A DNA stretch of 64,000 nt from Alkalihalobacillus pseudalcaliphilus (GTDB taxonomy: Bacteria > Bacillota > Bacilli > Bacillales > Bacillaceae_D): contig NZ_JAQQWS010000007.1 of assembly GCF_028610675.1 (NCBI RefSeq), forward strand, positions 62,001 through 126,000, given 5' to 3'. The first letter of the stretch is position 1; each line of letters begins with the position of its first letter. This document shows, piece by piece, positions 43,373 to 51,957 of the stretch. The notes beneath the pieces are model-generated. The model had not been told where the DNA came from and made no database searches. It was given only the letters and a program-made list of their open reading frames with translations. The position numbers and the translations under genes were made by a program.

Positions 43373-44067
43373 TTATCCATCAGTTCATAAAAACAGTCCA
43401 TCAATGACCCCTCCAATTTGCTCACTTTTTGAATTTCACTTAGCGTTCCCGCTGCGATGACATGGCCGTGATTAATAAGTAAAAAACGGTCACATATTTT
43501 TTCCGCCGTATCTAACACATGCGTAGACATAAGTATGGCCGCCCCATTTTTTCTCTCTGCTTCAAGAATTAATAGGAAATCCTTAATCGCTTTTGGGTCA
43601 AGTCCAATAAATGGCTCATCGATAATATACAGCTTCGGTTTCGTTAGCACAGCAATGATAATCATGAGCTTCTGCTGCATGCCTTTAGAAAAGGAACCTG
43701 GATAATCATGTTTCGCGTGCTCTAAGCGAAAAATATCCAACAAAGTATGAACCCTCTCTTCATAATCTGCGTCTTCAATACCATGTACGGCTCTTACAAG
43801 CTCGATATGTTCCCATAAAGTTAATTCATCATAATAGGTTGGGTGCTCTGGTATGTAGGCATAATCCTCTTTCCTTTGAAAGATAATTTCTCCTTCAATC
43901 TCATCAACTAAACCTAGAATCGTTTTAATCATCGTACTTTTTCCAGCTCCATTTGGACCAATCAAACCTACTAATTCGCCCTTATGTAACTCGAAAGCGA
44001 TTTGTTCAATCGCTCTTTTTTTGCCACTATAACCAGCATGTTTAATGGATACTTGTAATACACTCAA
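43369..44067 (-). CDS. ecsA: EcsA-like ABC ATPase
   Basis: This 232-residue ATPase shows Walker A GPNGAGKST, signature FSKGMQQKLM, Walker B LYIIDEPFIGLDP and MSTHVLDTAEKICDRF, all close to EcsA. YIPEHPTYYDELTLWEHI is the EcsA-typical Q-loop region. It is coupled to the permease gene. It may form the only Ecs system or a second one; this window does not show which. Confidence 0.83.
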   Translation of the reverse strand: MSVLQVSIKHAGYSGKKRAIEQIAFELHKGELVGLIGPNGAGKSTMIKTILGLVDEIEGEIIFQRKEDYAYIPEHPTYYDELTLWEHIELVRAVHGIEDADYEERVHTLLDIFRLEHAKHDYPGSFSKGMQQKLMIIIAVLTKPKLYIIDEPFIGLDPKAIKDFLLILEAERKNGAAILMSTHVLDTAEKICDRFLLINHGHVIAAGTLSEIQKVSKLEGSLMDCFYELMDK

Positions 44068-44092
44068 AAAAGCTCTCCCCTTTATGTAGTGA

Positions 44093-44125
44093 ATAAGAGG
44101 AGTAACTTCTCGTCACCCCTCTTAT
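44093..44125 (-). terminator. Hairpin between DUF4064 and ecsA-like gene
   Basis: ATAAGAGG and CCTCTTAT pair over 8 bp around 17 bases. No T-run follows on the minus strand, so this is at best a weak terminator. Confidence 0.4.
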
Positions 44126-44132
44126 ATCCTAG

Positions 44133-44573
44133 TTATTCTTCTATTATTTCCTGTGGTTTGCGAGCTAAACACATAATTCCAGCTATTAAGTAGAAGATCC
44201 CAGCAAAAATTGCTACACCTTGTGTTACAATGATCGAAACAACGGACGCTCCAATTAATAACCAACCTGCTAGTTTCGGCTTTTTATTACCTCGTAGTAC
44301 CACCATGGCAATAATTCCTAGTACAATCGCAATCGAAAAGACGGCAAAAATAAGCATGGCTGGTATACTTTGAATAGCCTCAAGCATTCCATCGACGTTC
44401 ATATCGGCTGTAACGCCTGGCATTTCTGTTTGTTGTCTTTGAAACTCTTCCCTTATAAGTGCTTCCCCATCAGCTGTTTGCAAGAAGAAAATGCCCATCA
44501 TTACTAGCGAAAGAAATCCATAAATTAACGCCCCAATAATACCTAATACTACTTCTCCAGTTCGTTTCATCAT
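44133..44573 (-). CDS. DUF4064-type membrane protein
   Basis: This 146-residue protein has four hydrophobic segments (about 8-28, 70-90, 100-118 and 120-137) and begins KRTGEVVLGIIGALIYGF, typical of DUF4064 proteins. It lies 24 bases downstream of the ABC permease gene in the same direction, so it is probably in that operon. Function unknown. Confidence 0.7.
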   Translation of the reverse strand: MMKRTGEVVLGIIGALIYGFLSLVMMGIFFLQTADGEALIREEFQRQQTEMPGVTADMNVDGMLEAIQSIPAMLIFAVFSIAIVLGIIAMVVLRGNKKPKLAGWLLIGASVVSIIVTQGVAIFAGIFYLIAGIMCLARKPQEIIEE

Positions 44574-44597
44574 GTTCCATTCTCCTTTTCTACTCTT

Positions 44598-45578
44598 CTA
44601 GTTTCCAGCTACATCTCTTTTCGTAAAACTGATCCATGCCAATCCAATAAATACAAGATAGTAAACAATGAGTACTGTGATCGAGAACCCAAGTGTCATC
44701 CCATCCATTAATGGACCTATACCATTAAAATAACGACTTAAATCGGTATTAGCAAATAAAATATACTTGGCCCAATCATACTGTGAAACAAACTGGACAA
44801 TCGTATTACCAGACAGCATGAGGAAAATAGCAATACCAATTGAAAAACTACTACTTCTAAAAATCGTAGAAATCATAAAAGCAAACGTCGCCATCATAAT
44901 TAAATTTACACTACTAAAGCCAAATTCCTTCAAAAACTCAATTAAATAACTCGTCTCTACTAATCCATCTGCGCTATTCATAACGAGCGTTGGATTCATC
45001 CCGTTTAGTCCAAAGAAAATCGCACCAACGAGTAATGAACCTATCATCATAAATACTAGAGCTGACAGGGCAAAGATTAGCACTGAAACATATTTAGACA
45101 ATAAAATCTTCGTTCGTGATACAGGTCTGATTAAGAGAAGTTTAATCGTGCCCCATTTGTACTCATTCGCAATAATTCCAGCTCCAATTATAATCGTAAA
45201 CAAGCTAATGATGGAAGAAAGCATACTGTTATCAAACAAGTAACTCCAGCCATCATAACTAGGCGGCTCAATTTGATTCTCTAAGTAATATTCGTTAATC
45301 GCTATTTGTTCTTCGTTATATTCAATCATATATTCCCAGCCACTTGCGTCATCCTCCGACCATGACTGATTCTCCTGCTGCATACGTTCATTACTCTCTG
45401 TTAACTCTTGCTCCCAATTTTCACTATAGCTAGGTAAATGAATATCATCAAAGGCCACTTTTGTGATAATTGCCCCGGCTATAACTAGCAAGAATAAAAT
45501 AATATACATCGCCCATGTCGATTTCAGACGGTAGATTTTATTTTGTTCATTTTTTATTAGTTGCATGAAATTACTCAA
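44598..45578 (-). CDS. ABC-2 permease (YhcI-like)
   Basis: This 326-residue permease has an N-terminal segment (about 22-42), a soluble loop with coiled-coil character (about 50-105) and five later segments. GTIKLLLIRPVSRTKILLSKY is the coupling helix region of ABC-2 exporters. It overlaps the ATPase gene by 8 bases. It resembles B. subtilis YhcI and other GldF-type permeases, with no certain substrate. Confidence 0.8.
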   Translation of the reverse strand: MSNFMQLIKNEQNKIYRLKSTWAMYIILFLLVIAGAIITKVAFDDIHLPSYSENWEQELTESNERMQQENQSWSEDDASGWEYMIEYNEEQIAINEYYLENQIEPPSYDGWSYLFDNSMLSSIISLFTIIIGAGIIANEYKWGTIKLLLIRPVSRTKILLSKYVSVLIFALSALVFMMIGSLLVGAIFFGLNGMNPTLVMNSADGLVETSYLIEFLKEFGFSSVNLIMMATFAFMISTIFRSSSFSIGIAIFLMLSGNTIVQFVSQYDWAKYILFANTDLSRYFNGIGPLMDGMTLGFSITVLIVYYLVFIGLAWISFTKRDVAGN

Positions 45579-46491
45579 TCACATTCTCCCCAATCAAATC
45601 AAAGAATTTGTCTTCTAACGTTGTTTTTACTGTTTGTACTTCATAAACTAAAATCTCATTTTCTAGTAAATCCTTTAACATAGTAGGAATCATGTCTCTT
45701 TTTATTTCTACTAATAGGGACTCATTTTGTGTTTGAGCGGAGTACCCTTTTTCTGAAAGTAAAGTAACTGCGGCTTCCAAAGGTTCAACTGTTAATTTGA
45801 TTTGACTTAATTGCTCGCTTGGTTGACTTTCGTCTTTCACCTCTTGAATCGCAATCAACTCACCATTTTTTATGACACCGATTCGATCACACATTAATTC
45901 GATTTCAGATAATAAGTGACTTGATACAATGACTGAGACATTTTCTTTTTCAGCTAGGGCTCTTATGTATTGACGAATTTCACGAATACCAGCTGGGTCT
46001 AAACCATTCGTTGGTTCATCTAAGATGAGGATCGATGGCTTGTGTAAAAGGGCTTGTGCAATTCCTAAGCGCTGACGCATTCCTAAAGAGTATCTCCCTG
46101 CTTTTTCATTAATCGCTTTTTCAAGCCCTACTAATTGAATGACCTCTTTGATTCTTTCATCCTTTATACCAGGAATCATATTGGCAAAGTGTTTTAAATT
46201 CTGCCACCCCGTCATAAAAGGGTACATTTCGGGATTTTCAACGATACCACCTACTTCTCGAATCGCTTCCTTGAAGTTAGATTGAATACTTTTCCCTTGA
46301 ATTAAGATTTCGCCTGAGGAAAGACTCATCAAGCCAACCATCATTCGAATCGTTGTTGTTTTACCTGCTCCGTTAGGTCCTAGAAACCCAAAAACCTCAC
46401 CTTTTTTTATCTCAAAAGTTAGGCCTTTGATAATTTCCTTTTTGCCTATTTTCTTTTTGACATCTGTAAGCTTCATTGCTGGTGCAACCAA
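45571..46491 (-). CDS. ABC exporter ATPase (YhcH-like)
   Basis: This 306-residue ATPase of the CcmA/BcrA type has GPNGAGKTT, YSLGMRQRLG, LILDEPTNGLDP and VSSHLLSEI, with a C-terminal 85-residue extension. I choose the TTG at 46491 because GGAGGAGG lies seven bases upstream; the ATG at 46509 sits inside that site. It forms an exporter with the following permease; the layout ATPase-permease-DUF4064 suggests one transcript. Confidence 0.82.
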   Translation of the reverse strand: MVAPAMKLTDVKKKIGKKEIIKGLTFEIKKGEVFGFLGPNGAGKTTTIRMMVGLMSLSSGEILIQGKSIQSNFKEAIREVGGIVENPEMYPFMTGWQNLKHFANMIPGIKDERIKEVIQLVGLEKAINEKAGRYSLGMRQRLGIAQALLHKPSILILDEPTNGLDPAGIREIRQYIRALAEKENVSVIVSSHLLSEIELMCDRIGVIKNGELIAIQEVKDESQPSEQLSQIKLTVEPLEAAVTLLSEKGYSAQTQNESLLVEIKRDMIPTMLKDLLENEILVYEVQTVKTTLEDKFFDLIGENVIE

Positions 46492-47305
46492 ACTACATAC
46501 CTCCTCCATTGTTCTTTACTTTATATACGAACCTACTTGTGAAAAGTTTCATATTTTTGTATGAAAGTGTACCATAGGCGATAGTTTGACCCTTCGGATA
46601 TCGCTGCGGGAATGGGGGCACGCTTTCCTCCGCTAAGGTTGGTGCAGGCTTCTTGGTTTGTGCACTTCTCATACAAAATAAATGAATGAAAAGTAACAAA
46701 AGTACCAAGTAAAAAGATTAAATGCTAATTGAATAAGTTCCACCAGTCAAAGAACCAACACCACTTTCATTTTTGTTGGTGGCGAAGTGAATACTGGGCT
46801 TCGCCATGTGCGTTTTGTATGAAAATTGAGGCTGATACTCATATGCGGAGTTCTACTTGCCTCTCCATGTTCACACTAAGTTTCATAAAAAACTGCCATG
46901 ATGACTTGCCTTAGCAACTCATCACCAACAAACATGAAAGCAAAGGTTTGTTTTTTTAGAATGTTGTATGACGGTTTTGAACTTGAGGAATAACAGTAAC
47001 CTAGCGGACGAAAATATGCGGAGACTCCCGCGGGAGATAGTGGCGGGCTGAGATCCGCTGGCTGCGCCGATTAGCTCAGCGCCCCCCCGCAGGACGTGGA
47101 GCATAATTTTCGGTAGCGACGAATAGAACTCCGCATTCCAGCATTAGCGAACTTTCATACAAAAATATGTGACCTTCAATCAGTATAGGTAATTTTGTTG
47201 AGCTAGTTGTTATATTTTATATTTTCTTTATAATTTGATTTGGCCGTTACAATTTTTTTGTATGATGAGGTCTGTTATAATGAGGGAATTCAAGGGGGAT
47301 GGGAT
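46492..47305. repeat. Long gap with two opposed dispersed elements
   Basis: No gene is visible in these 814 bp. 46555-46600 is an element start (TTTGTATGAAAGTGTACC then GGCGATAGTTTG). 46763-46826 is the palindromic core. 46846-46880 is a truncated GC-richer block. From 46923 (ACCAACAAACATGAAAG) to 47160 an element lies in the opposite direction, ending CGAACTTTCATACAAAA. The two form a large inverted repeat. 47225-47300 contains the promoter area for the next gene. Confidence 0.7.
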
Positions 47306-47680
47306 ATGTTTAGAGGTAAAGCTTATTGTGAAGCAAACTTGTATTTTTATAAAGATAATGAATGGGTTGATAGAGATATTTCCCGAAAAATAGAACATCT
47401 ATTAAGTTATCAAACGAATACGATTGATATTGTTGATGTTCGATTAATGGTCAATCAATATGACGATAAGCATAAACAGAACTTCATACAATTAGCCATT
47501 TTTGCTGAAGTGCTAGTTCCCTATCATGCTCATATTACCCATTTAAACGACTATCGAATTAATGCTTGTCGTTTGCTTAGAAAAGCGTATCCTAAAGCAG
47601 GGGCCATCATGGCACACTCTATTGATACATACACACCTTTGCGATGGAAAGGATTTCAAGACAAACCACTCCGTTCCTAA
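47306..47680 (+). CDS. Hypothetical cytosolic protein (124 aa)
   Basis: Unrecognised. The ATG at 47306 has a GGGGGATGGG site six bases upstream; the longer frame from 47240 lacks a site. The 124-residue protein has no signal or membrane segment. It has alternating charged and hydrophobic residues, with YYKDNEW-like N-terminal strands and a central DIVDVRLMVNQYDDKHKQNFI. It lies alone between repeats and a convergent gene. Codon use is like the neighbours. Confidence 0.55.
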   Translation: MFRGKAYCEANLYFYKDNEWVDRDISRKIEHLLSYQTNTIDIVDVRLMVNQYDDKHKQNFIQLAIFAEVLVPYHAHITHLNDYRINACRLLRKAYPKAGAIMAHSIDTYTPLRWKGFQDKPLRS

Positions 47681-47696
47681 AAGATGCCCAAGCAAG

Positions 47697-47727
47697 CAAA
47701 AAAGAACCTTTTTTTCAAAGGTTCTCT
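47697..47727 (-). terminator. Terminator of the DUF624 gene
   Basis: On the minus strand GAGAACCTTT and AAAGGTTCTT pair around GAAAA and are followed by T6. It lies 35 bases after the stop codon. Confidence 0.75.
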
Positions 47728-47762
47728 TCCACCAAGTATTAAAACGACATGCTTTGACTCAA

Positions 47763-48482
47763 TTATACCGCCGTTTGTTCATCCTGTTTTTTATATTTTT
47801 CTTGCTGCCTTAAGGCTCGATTAATGATTAAATAAAAGGCATAAAAGGCCACCATGGCACATACCCCACCACTAAGGAAAATCGCAAATATAGGATGAAA
47901 TGTATAGAGCATATACACAGTAAAACCAGCCACACCAACCATTGATATCGTATAAGGCAAATATCCAATAGATAGAAAGATAGCTTTTTTTAATGACGCA
48001 ATCAATGTAACTTGAAAATGGACCGTATCAGAGAAAAAATGAGCGTTCCAGCTAATTAAAAAGATGGTTGTGATCATATAAAAATAAAACAATGGAGACT
48101 GCCACTCAATTTGAGCTAAGTAATAATTATAAATCCAGAGCACCCACAATAGTGTAAAGAAAATGCCGCCCACTAAACTCCTGCGATAGTTTTCACGAAA
48201 ACCTTTCCAAAATGATTGAAAGATAGGTACTTCCGCTCTCATCACAAATTTCCTTGCGACATAAAACAAAGCCGTCGTTGCAGGAAAGAATACAAGTGGG
48301 CTAATCACAATAAGAGAAATAATTAATCCAGTCAGACTTTCAAATGTTGGAGCTAAGAGGATATTGGCTAATAGAAACAAAATCGGTATGTTAAATAATA
48401 ACCAAAGCCCATTTATATACATTATTTTCATTACCCATTCTGACACTTCAAAAAGCCTTCCCCAAACACCTGATAATTCCAT
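47763..48482 (-). CDS. DUF624 (YesL-like) membrane protein
   Basis: This 239-residue protein has about five membrane segments and the DUF624 features (MELSGVWGRLFEVSEWVMKIMYINGLWLLFNIP start, ATTALFYVARK, FWKGFRENYRRS). YesL-type proteins are usually encoded with CUT1 sugar transporters, as here, 1.5 kb from one. Role unknown; an assembly or regulation role with sugar ABC permeases is a common guess. It is on its own transcript. Confidence 0.8.
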   Translation of the reverse strand: MELSGVWGRLFEVSEWVMKIMYINGLWLLFNIPILFLLANILLAPTFESLTGLIISLIVISPLVFFPATTALFYVARKFVMRAEVPIFQSFWKGFRENYRRSLVGGIFFTLLWVLWIYNYYLAQIEWQSPLFYFYMITTIFLISWNAHFFSDTVHFQVTLIASLKKAIFLSIGYLPYTISMVGVAGFTVYMLYTFHPIFAIFLSGGVCAMVAFYAFYLIINRALRQQEKYKKQDEQTAV

Positions 48483-48734
48483 ACGAAGCCCCCCTAGTAA
48501 CTATAAAGCTCTCCTTCTATTTTAACCAAATTTAACACTTTTCCCAACCCTTTTTTCAGAATTGACTGACGAAAAATTCATTCTAATAATTTATCGATTT
48601 TTCTTATTTATTGAATCCTTCTGCTTGCATCTAACCAAATGATATTAGTCTATTAATACTTATTGATATTATAACGATGTAACGTTATAATAATTATGTA
48701 TTCTAAATAATCAGAAAGTATAGAGGTGGTCATC

Positions 48735-49034
48735 ATGACAAGATTTAAATTTATTCAGCTAAGTATTATGTCATTAATTATTGTGTTGGCTTTTATCTCA
48801 TCTCCACAAGGTACTATCGCAGCACCTACAGCTAATTCCTACTCCGAAAATGTAATTGAAATTCAAGCAAGTAAATATGTTACTGTATCAAGAGTTTATG
48901 CTATGTCTGAAGGCTATCCAAATGCCATCCAATATAATAGCGGTGGCTATATAGGTACATTACTTGTTTGTGATGTAAGAGTAATATCTGGCCTGTTCCA
49001 TGCAAAATATTGTGGCACTGTTTATAGACCTTAA
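48735..49034 (+). CDS. Small secreted protein (99 aa)
   Basis: Start at ATG 48735, with AGAGGTGG eight bases upstream (a GTG at 48726 overlaps it). The N-terminus is a signal peptide (TRFKFIQ, hydrophobic core, cleavage near IAA-PT). The mature chain is about 70 residues, with two Cys, in LLVCDVRV and AKYCGTV, that could form one disulphide; it is rich in Tyr, Ser and Gly. It is bounded by a strong terminator. I do not recognise it; a secreted peptide or bacteriocin-like role is only a possibility. Confidence 0.6.
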   Translation: MTRFKFIQLSIMSLIIVLAFISSPQGTIAAPTANSYSENVIEIQASKYVTVSRVYAMSEGYPNAIQYNSGGYIGTLLVCDVRVISGLFHAKYCGTVYRP

Positions 49035-49076
49035 CACAAGACTTTACCTATTTTATAAATTAATAACCTGCAAAAA

Positions 49077-49107
49077 TTTCTAAACAAGAAATTTTTGCAG
49101 GTTTTTT
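49077..49107 (+). terminator. Terminator after the small secreted gene
   Basis: CCTGCAAAAATTTCT and AGAAATTTTTGCAGG form a 15-bp stem with an AAACA loop and T6 tail. Confidence 0.9.
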
Positions 49108-49195
49108 ATATAGATACTTTATCATTCTCACTATTATGAAGAGTAATTTTCACTAGAACCTTTTTGTACGACACTATAGTTTATAGTATAAAAAA

Positions 49196-49233
49196 ACAGT
49201 CCAATGAACATATAATAATATTCATCGGACTGT
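49196..49233 (-). terminator. Terminator of the GH20-CUT1 operon
   Basis: On the minus strand ACAGTCCGATGAA pairs with TTCATTGGACTGT (one wobble), then T7. It lies about 45 bases after the lipoprotein gene. Confidence 0.8.
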
Positions 49234-49277
49234 ATTTTACTTTATAAACTATAATTTGTCTAAATTTAATATAATAA

Positions 49278-50951
49278 TTAGTTACCTAGTCTATCAAGGT
49301 TTTCTTGCCACTTTTCTGTTTTCCAGTCTAGTAGAGTTTGATAACCAACTGCCATAGCTTGTTCATGAGCTTCTGCTAATACACTTTCGACATCTTCATC
49401 ACTACTTGCCATCAAGGCTTTAGCACGGTATTCTTCAAAAATTTCTCCAACTCTTTGAGAAACGATAGCTTCTTCGGAATCAGGTAATGGTCCAATCCCT
49501 ACAAACTCTGTTTCATCTTTCTGAGTTTCCCATAGTATTTCATGCTGCCAGAAAGTTGTCCAGTTAATCTCATCTTCAGGTAATTGTAATTCAAATGCAG
49601 CTTTTGCATTATCCAAGAATTTAGAGTTTCCATTCCATTGGAAATTCAAGGTGCCATTATTAATTTCTGTTAAGCCTTCTGGATCACTTACATATTTATC
49701 TGTGAAGTTAGGAAGGACTCCTTCTTCAACCCATCCATCCCAATACTCACCTTCAGCACCATACATCGATAACATTTGACCTTCCGGGCCTGTTAACCAA
49801 TCTAAGAAAGCAAATACTCTTTCTGGATCTTCAGCTGAAGTTGTTATTACACTGACATTCCAACCAGTTTGATTATAATCACCTGGGTGAATAGCATTAG
49901 GGTCTAAACCTTCTTTATGAATTGGATTCACGAACATATAGCCGCCATCTGGATTATCTCTTACTAATTGATAATGACCATCGCCACCAAAGTCAGTTGG
50001 GCTTGCACCAATAAATACGGCAACTCGGCCTGTATGAACTTTTTCAACAACGTCATCTCTTGTTTGTGTTAAAGCATCTTGAGTTAATAAGCGCTCACGG
50101 AATAACTTACTTGCAAATTTTAGAGATTCAACGTAAATTTCACTATCAAATAATGAAGTTAATTGGTCACCACTTCTAGCAACTTGGTTACCTACATCTG
50201 CAGGAGAGAACCCTTCAGCAAACGCAGAGTAAATCGTATTAACACCTTGTGCATTTACACCTACTTCTAAAGGTACAACATCTGGATAATTCTCTTGCAC
50301 TAACTTTAAGTATTCGTATAGATCATCAGTCGTTACTAACGTTGGTGATCCCAACTCTTCATAAATTTCTTTATTTACCATCCAACCTGCATTACCAAAA
50401 GGTTGGTCATTATACCAGTTAGGGAATTGATAAATTTTTCCATCCTCAGAACGTAACATATTTAAAGCATCTTCACTAATCCAATTTTTTAAGTTAGGAT
50501 ACTTCTCAATATAATCATCTAACGGGACGAGAACTCCACCGGCACGTAGTCTTTCAACGTCTGCACCTTTATCTGTCCAAATAAAGTCAGGTAAGTTTCC
50601 ATCAACAATCATTGTACTTAATCTTTGTGCAGCATTACCACCACCATCAATCGAAATAATATCGATATCATACAATTCTTTGATGTTTGCCGTTGCAGGA
50701 TCATCTCCCCAACCAGGCATTGTATACCAATCATAGTTACCAAACATCGTTAAGCTAAGAGGTTCTGAACCAATTTCGAATAGTTCTGGCTCTTCGTCTC
50801 CACCATCAGCTACATCATCACCAGTTTGTGTTGTATCTGGATCTTCTTCTTCTGGATCTGTTCCTGTGTCGTTATCACTACAAGCTACTAATAATAACGC
50901 CGTTAACAATGCTGCCAAGATTAAAAGAAAACGATTCTTTTTCATCAACAT
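49278..50951 (-). CDS. Sugar-binding lipoprotein (LplA/YtcQ type)
   Basis: This 557-residue extracellular solute-binding protein has a lipoprotein signal with the lipobox LLVAC (Cys24), then a long acidic, low-complexity linker (about 25-58). The mature fold belongs to the large CUT1 binding proteins (LplA/YtcQ), with aromatic-rich segments suited to oligosaccharides. It captures sugars at the cell surface for the two permeases encoded upstream. It is the last gene of the operon; the longer spacing and hairpin at 50990-51005 before it may raise its expression relative to the permeases. The start may be either of two ATGs six bases apart. Confidence 0.92.
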   Translation of the reverse strand: MLMKKNRFLLILAALLTALLLVACSDNDTGTDPEEEDPDTTQTGDDVADGGDEEPELFEIGSEPLSLTMFGNYDWYTMPGWGDDPATANIKELYDIDIISIDGGGNAAQRLSTMIVDGNLPDFIWTDKGADVERLRAGGVLVPLDDYIEKYPNLKNWISEDALNMLRSEDGKIYQFPNWYNDQPFGNAGWMVNKEIYEELGSPTLVTTDDLYEYLKLVQENYPDVVPLEVGVNAQGVNTIYSAFAEGFSPADVGNQVARSGDQLTSLFDSEIYVESLKFASKLFRERLLTQDALTQTRDDVVEKVHTGRVAVFIGASPTDFGGDGHYQLVRDNPDGGYMFVNPIHKEGLDPNAIHPGDYNQTGWNVSVITTSAEDPERVFAFLDWLTGPEGQMLSMYGAEGEYWDGWVEEGVLPNFTDKYVSDPEGLTEINNGTLNFQWNGNSKFLDNAKAAFELQLPEDEINWTTFWQHEILWETQKDETEFVGIGPLPDSEEAIVSQRVGEIFEEYRAKALMASSDEDVESVLAEAHEQAMAVGYQTLLDWKTEKWQENLDRLGN

Positions 50952-50989
50952 ACCTTAAATCCCCCTTATTATCTTAAAATATATATTTA

Positions 50990-51005
50990 AAGCACAGGAG
51001 TGCTT
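50990..51005 (-). promoter_or_regulatory. Intercistronic hairpin before the lipoprotein gene
   Basis: AAGCAC and GTGCTT pair around AGGA in the 82-bp spacer between permease and lipoprotein genes. Such hairpins often stabilise the downstream message; here this is inferred only. Confidence 0.35.
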
Positions 51006-51033
51006 CAAATTGAAGTAAGGTAACGCTTTGGAA

Positions 51034-51930
51034 CTATTCTTTTAAAGAGCCAATTAGAACACCTTTAACAAAATACTTCTGAATAAAAGGGTACACCATT
51101 ATAATTGGCAAGGTGGCAACCATCATTGTTGCCATTGATAAGGAACGACCGGTGACCTGCATCTGTTGAGACATCATTGCTTGGGCACCAGCATCAAGAT
51201 TTGCCATAGCAGCTGTTACAGTATTAGAGTTAAGAATTTTCTGTAATAATGTTTGAATCGGAATTAAATTCTCACTAGTAAGGTAAATACTTGGAATAAA
51301 CCAATCATTCCAATGTGCTACAGCTGTAAATAATGATAATGTAGCAATTACTGGACCTGACAATGGCAGTACTACTCGTAAAAATACTCCCCAATAACCA
51401 CATCCATCTATTTTTGCCGACTCTTCCAATCCTTTAGGTAATTGATTAAAGAATGTACGGAAGATAATCATGTTCCAAACTGAGATTAACATTGGGATAA
51501 TCATGACCCAAAATGAATTCATTAACCCTAATTCACGGATAAGTAAAAATGTTGGAATTAATCCACCACTGAAAAACATGGTAAATACGCAGAATAACAT
51601 AAAGAATTTTCTTCCAACTAATTCCCGTTTTGAAAGTCCATAAGCTAACATCGCTGTTAAGAAAACAGACATAATCGTTCCAATTACAGTTCTAAGTATC
51701 GAGATAATAAAAGCGTTCATTAATCGCTTATCTTGAAATACAACGGCATAGTTTTCAAATGTAAATTCGCGTGGCCAAATTGTGACACCACCTAATGCTG
51801 TATCTTGACCCGTATTAAATGAAATTACTAATGAATTCCAAAATGGGTAAAAAGTCGAAAAAGCAAGCAATGTTAAGCTAATATAAATGATTGCCATCAT
51901 AACTCGATCGCCTGTAGTGGGTCTAAGCAT
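51034..51930 (-). CDS. CUT1 ABC permease (LplC/YtcP type)
   Basis: This 298-residue carbohydrate permease has six membrane segments and the EAA loop LEESAKIDGCGYWGVFLRVVLPLS that contacts the ATPase. The N-terminus GDRVMMAIIYISLTLLAF and the MQVTGRSLSMATMMVATLPIIMVYPFIQKYFVKGVLIGSLKE end (its last parts only) are typical of the LplC/YtcP group. It pairs with the LplB-type gene upstream (27-base gap). No ATPase gene is in the cluster. Confidence 0.92.
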   Translation of the reverse strand: MLRPTTGDRVMMAIIYISLTLLAFSTFYPFWNSLVISFNTGQDTALGGVTIWPREFTFENYAVVFQDKRLMNAFIISILRTVIGTIMSVFLTAMLAYGLSKRELVGRKFFMLFCVFTMFFSGGLIPTFLLIRELGLMNSFWVMIIPMLISVWNMIIFRTFFNQLPKGLEESAKIDGCGYWGVFLRVVLPLSGPVIATLSLFTAVAHWNDWFIPSIYLTSENLIPIQTLLQKILNSNTVTAAMANLDAGAQAMMSQQMQVTGRSLSMATMMVATLPIIMVYPFIQKYFVKGVLIGSLKE

Positions 51931-51957
51931 TGCAAGATTCCTCCTTCCTATCTGCTC

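Noticed and set aside
46493..46708. 71-codon minus-strand frame in the element
   Set aside because: It lies in repeat DNA, has no ribosome site and overlaps the start region of the ATPase gene.
47562..47813. 83-codon frame overlapping the 3' end of the 47.3-kb gene
   Set aside because: It lies across two real genes and a terminator in another frame.
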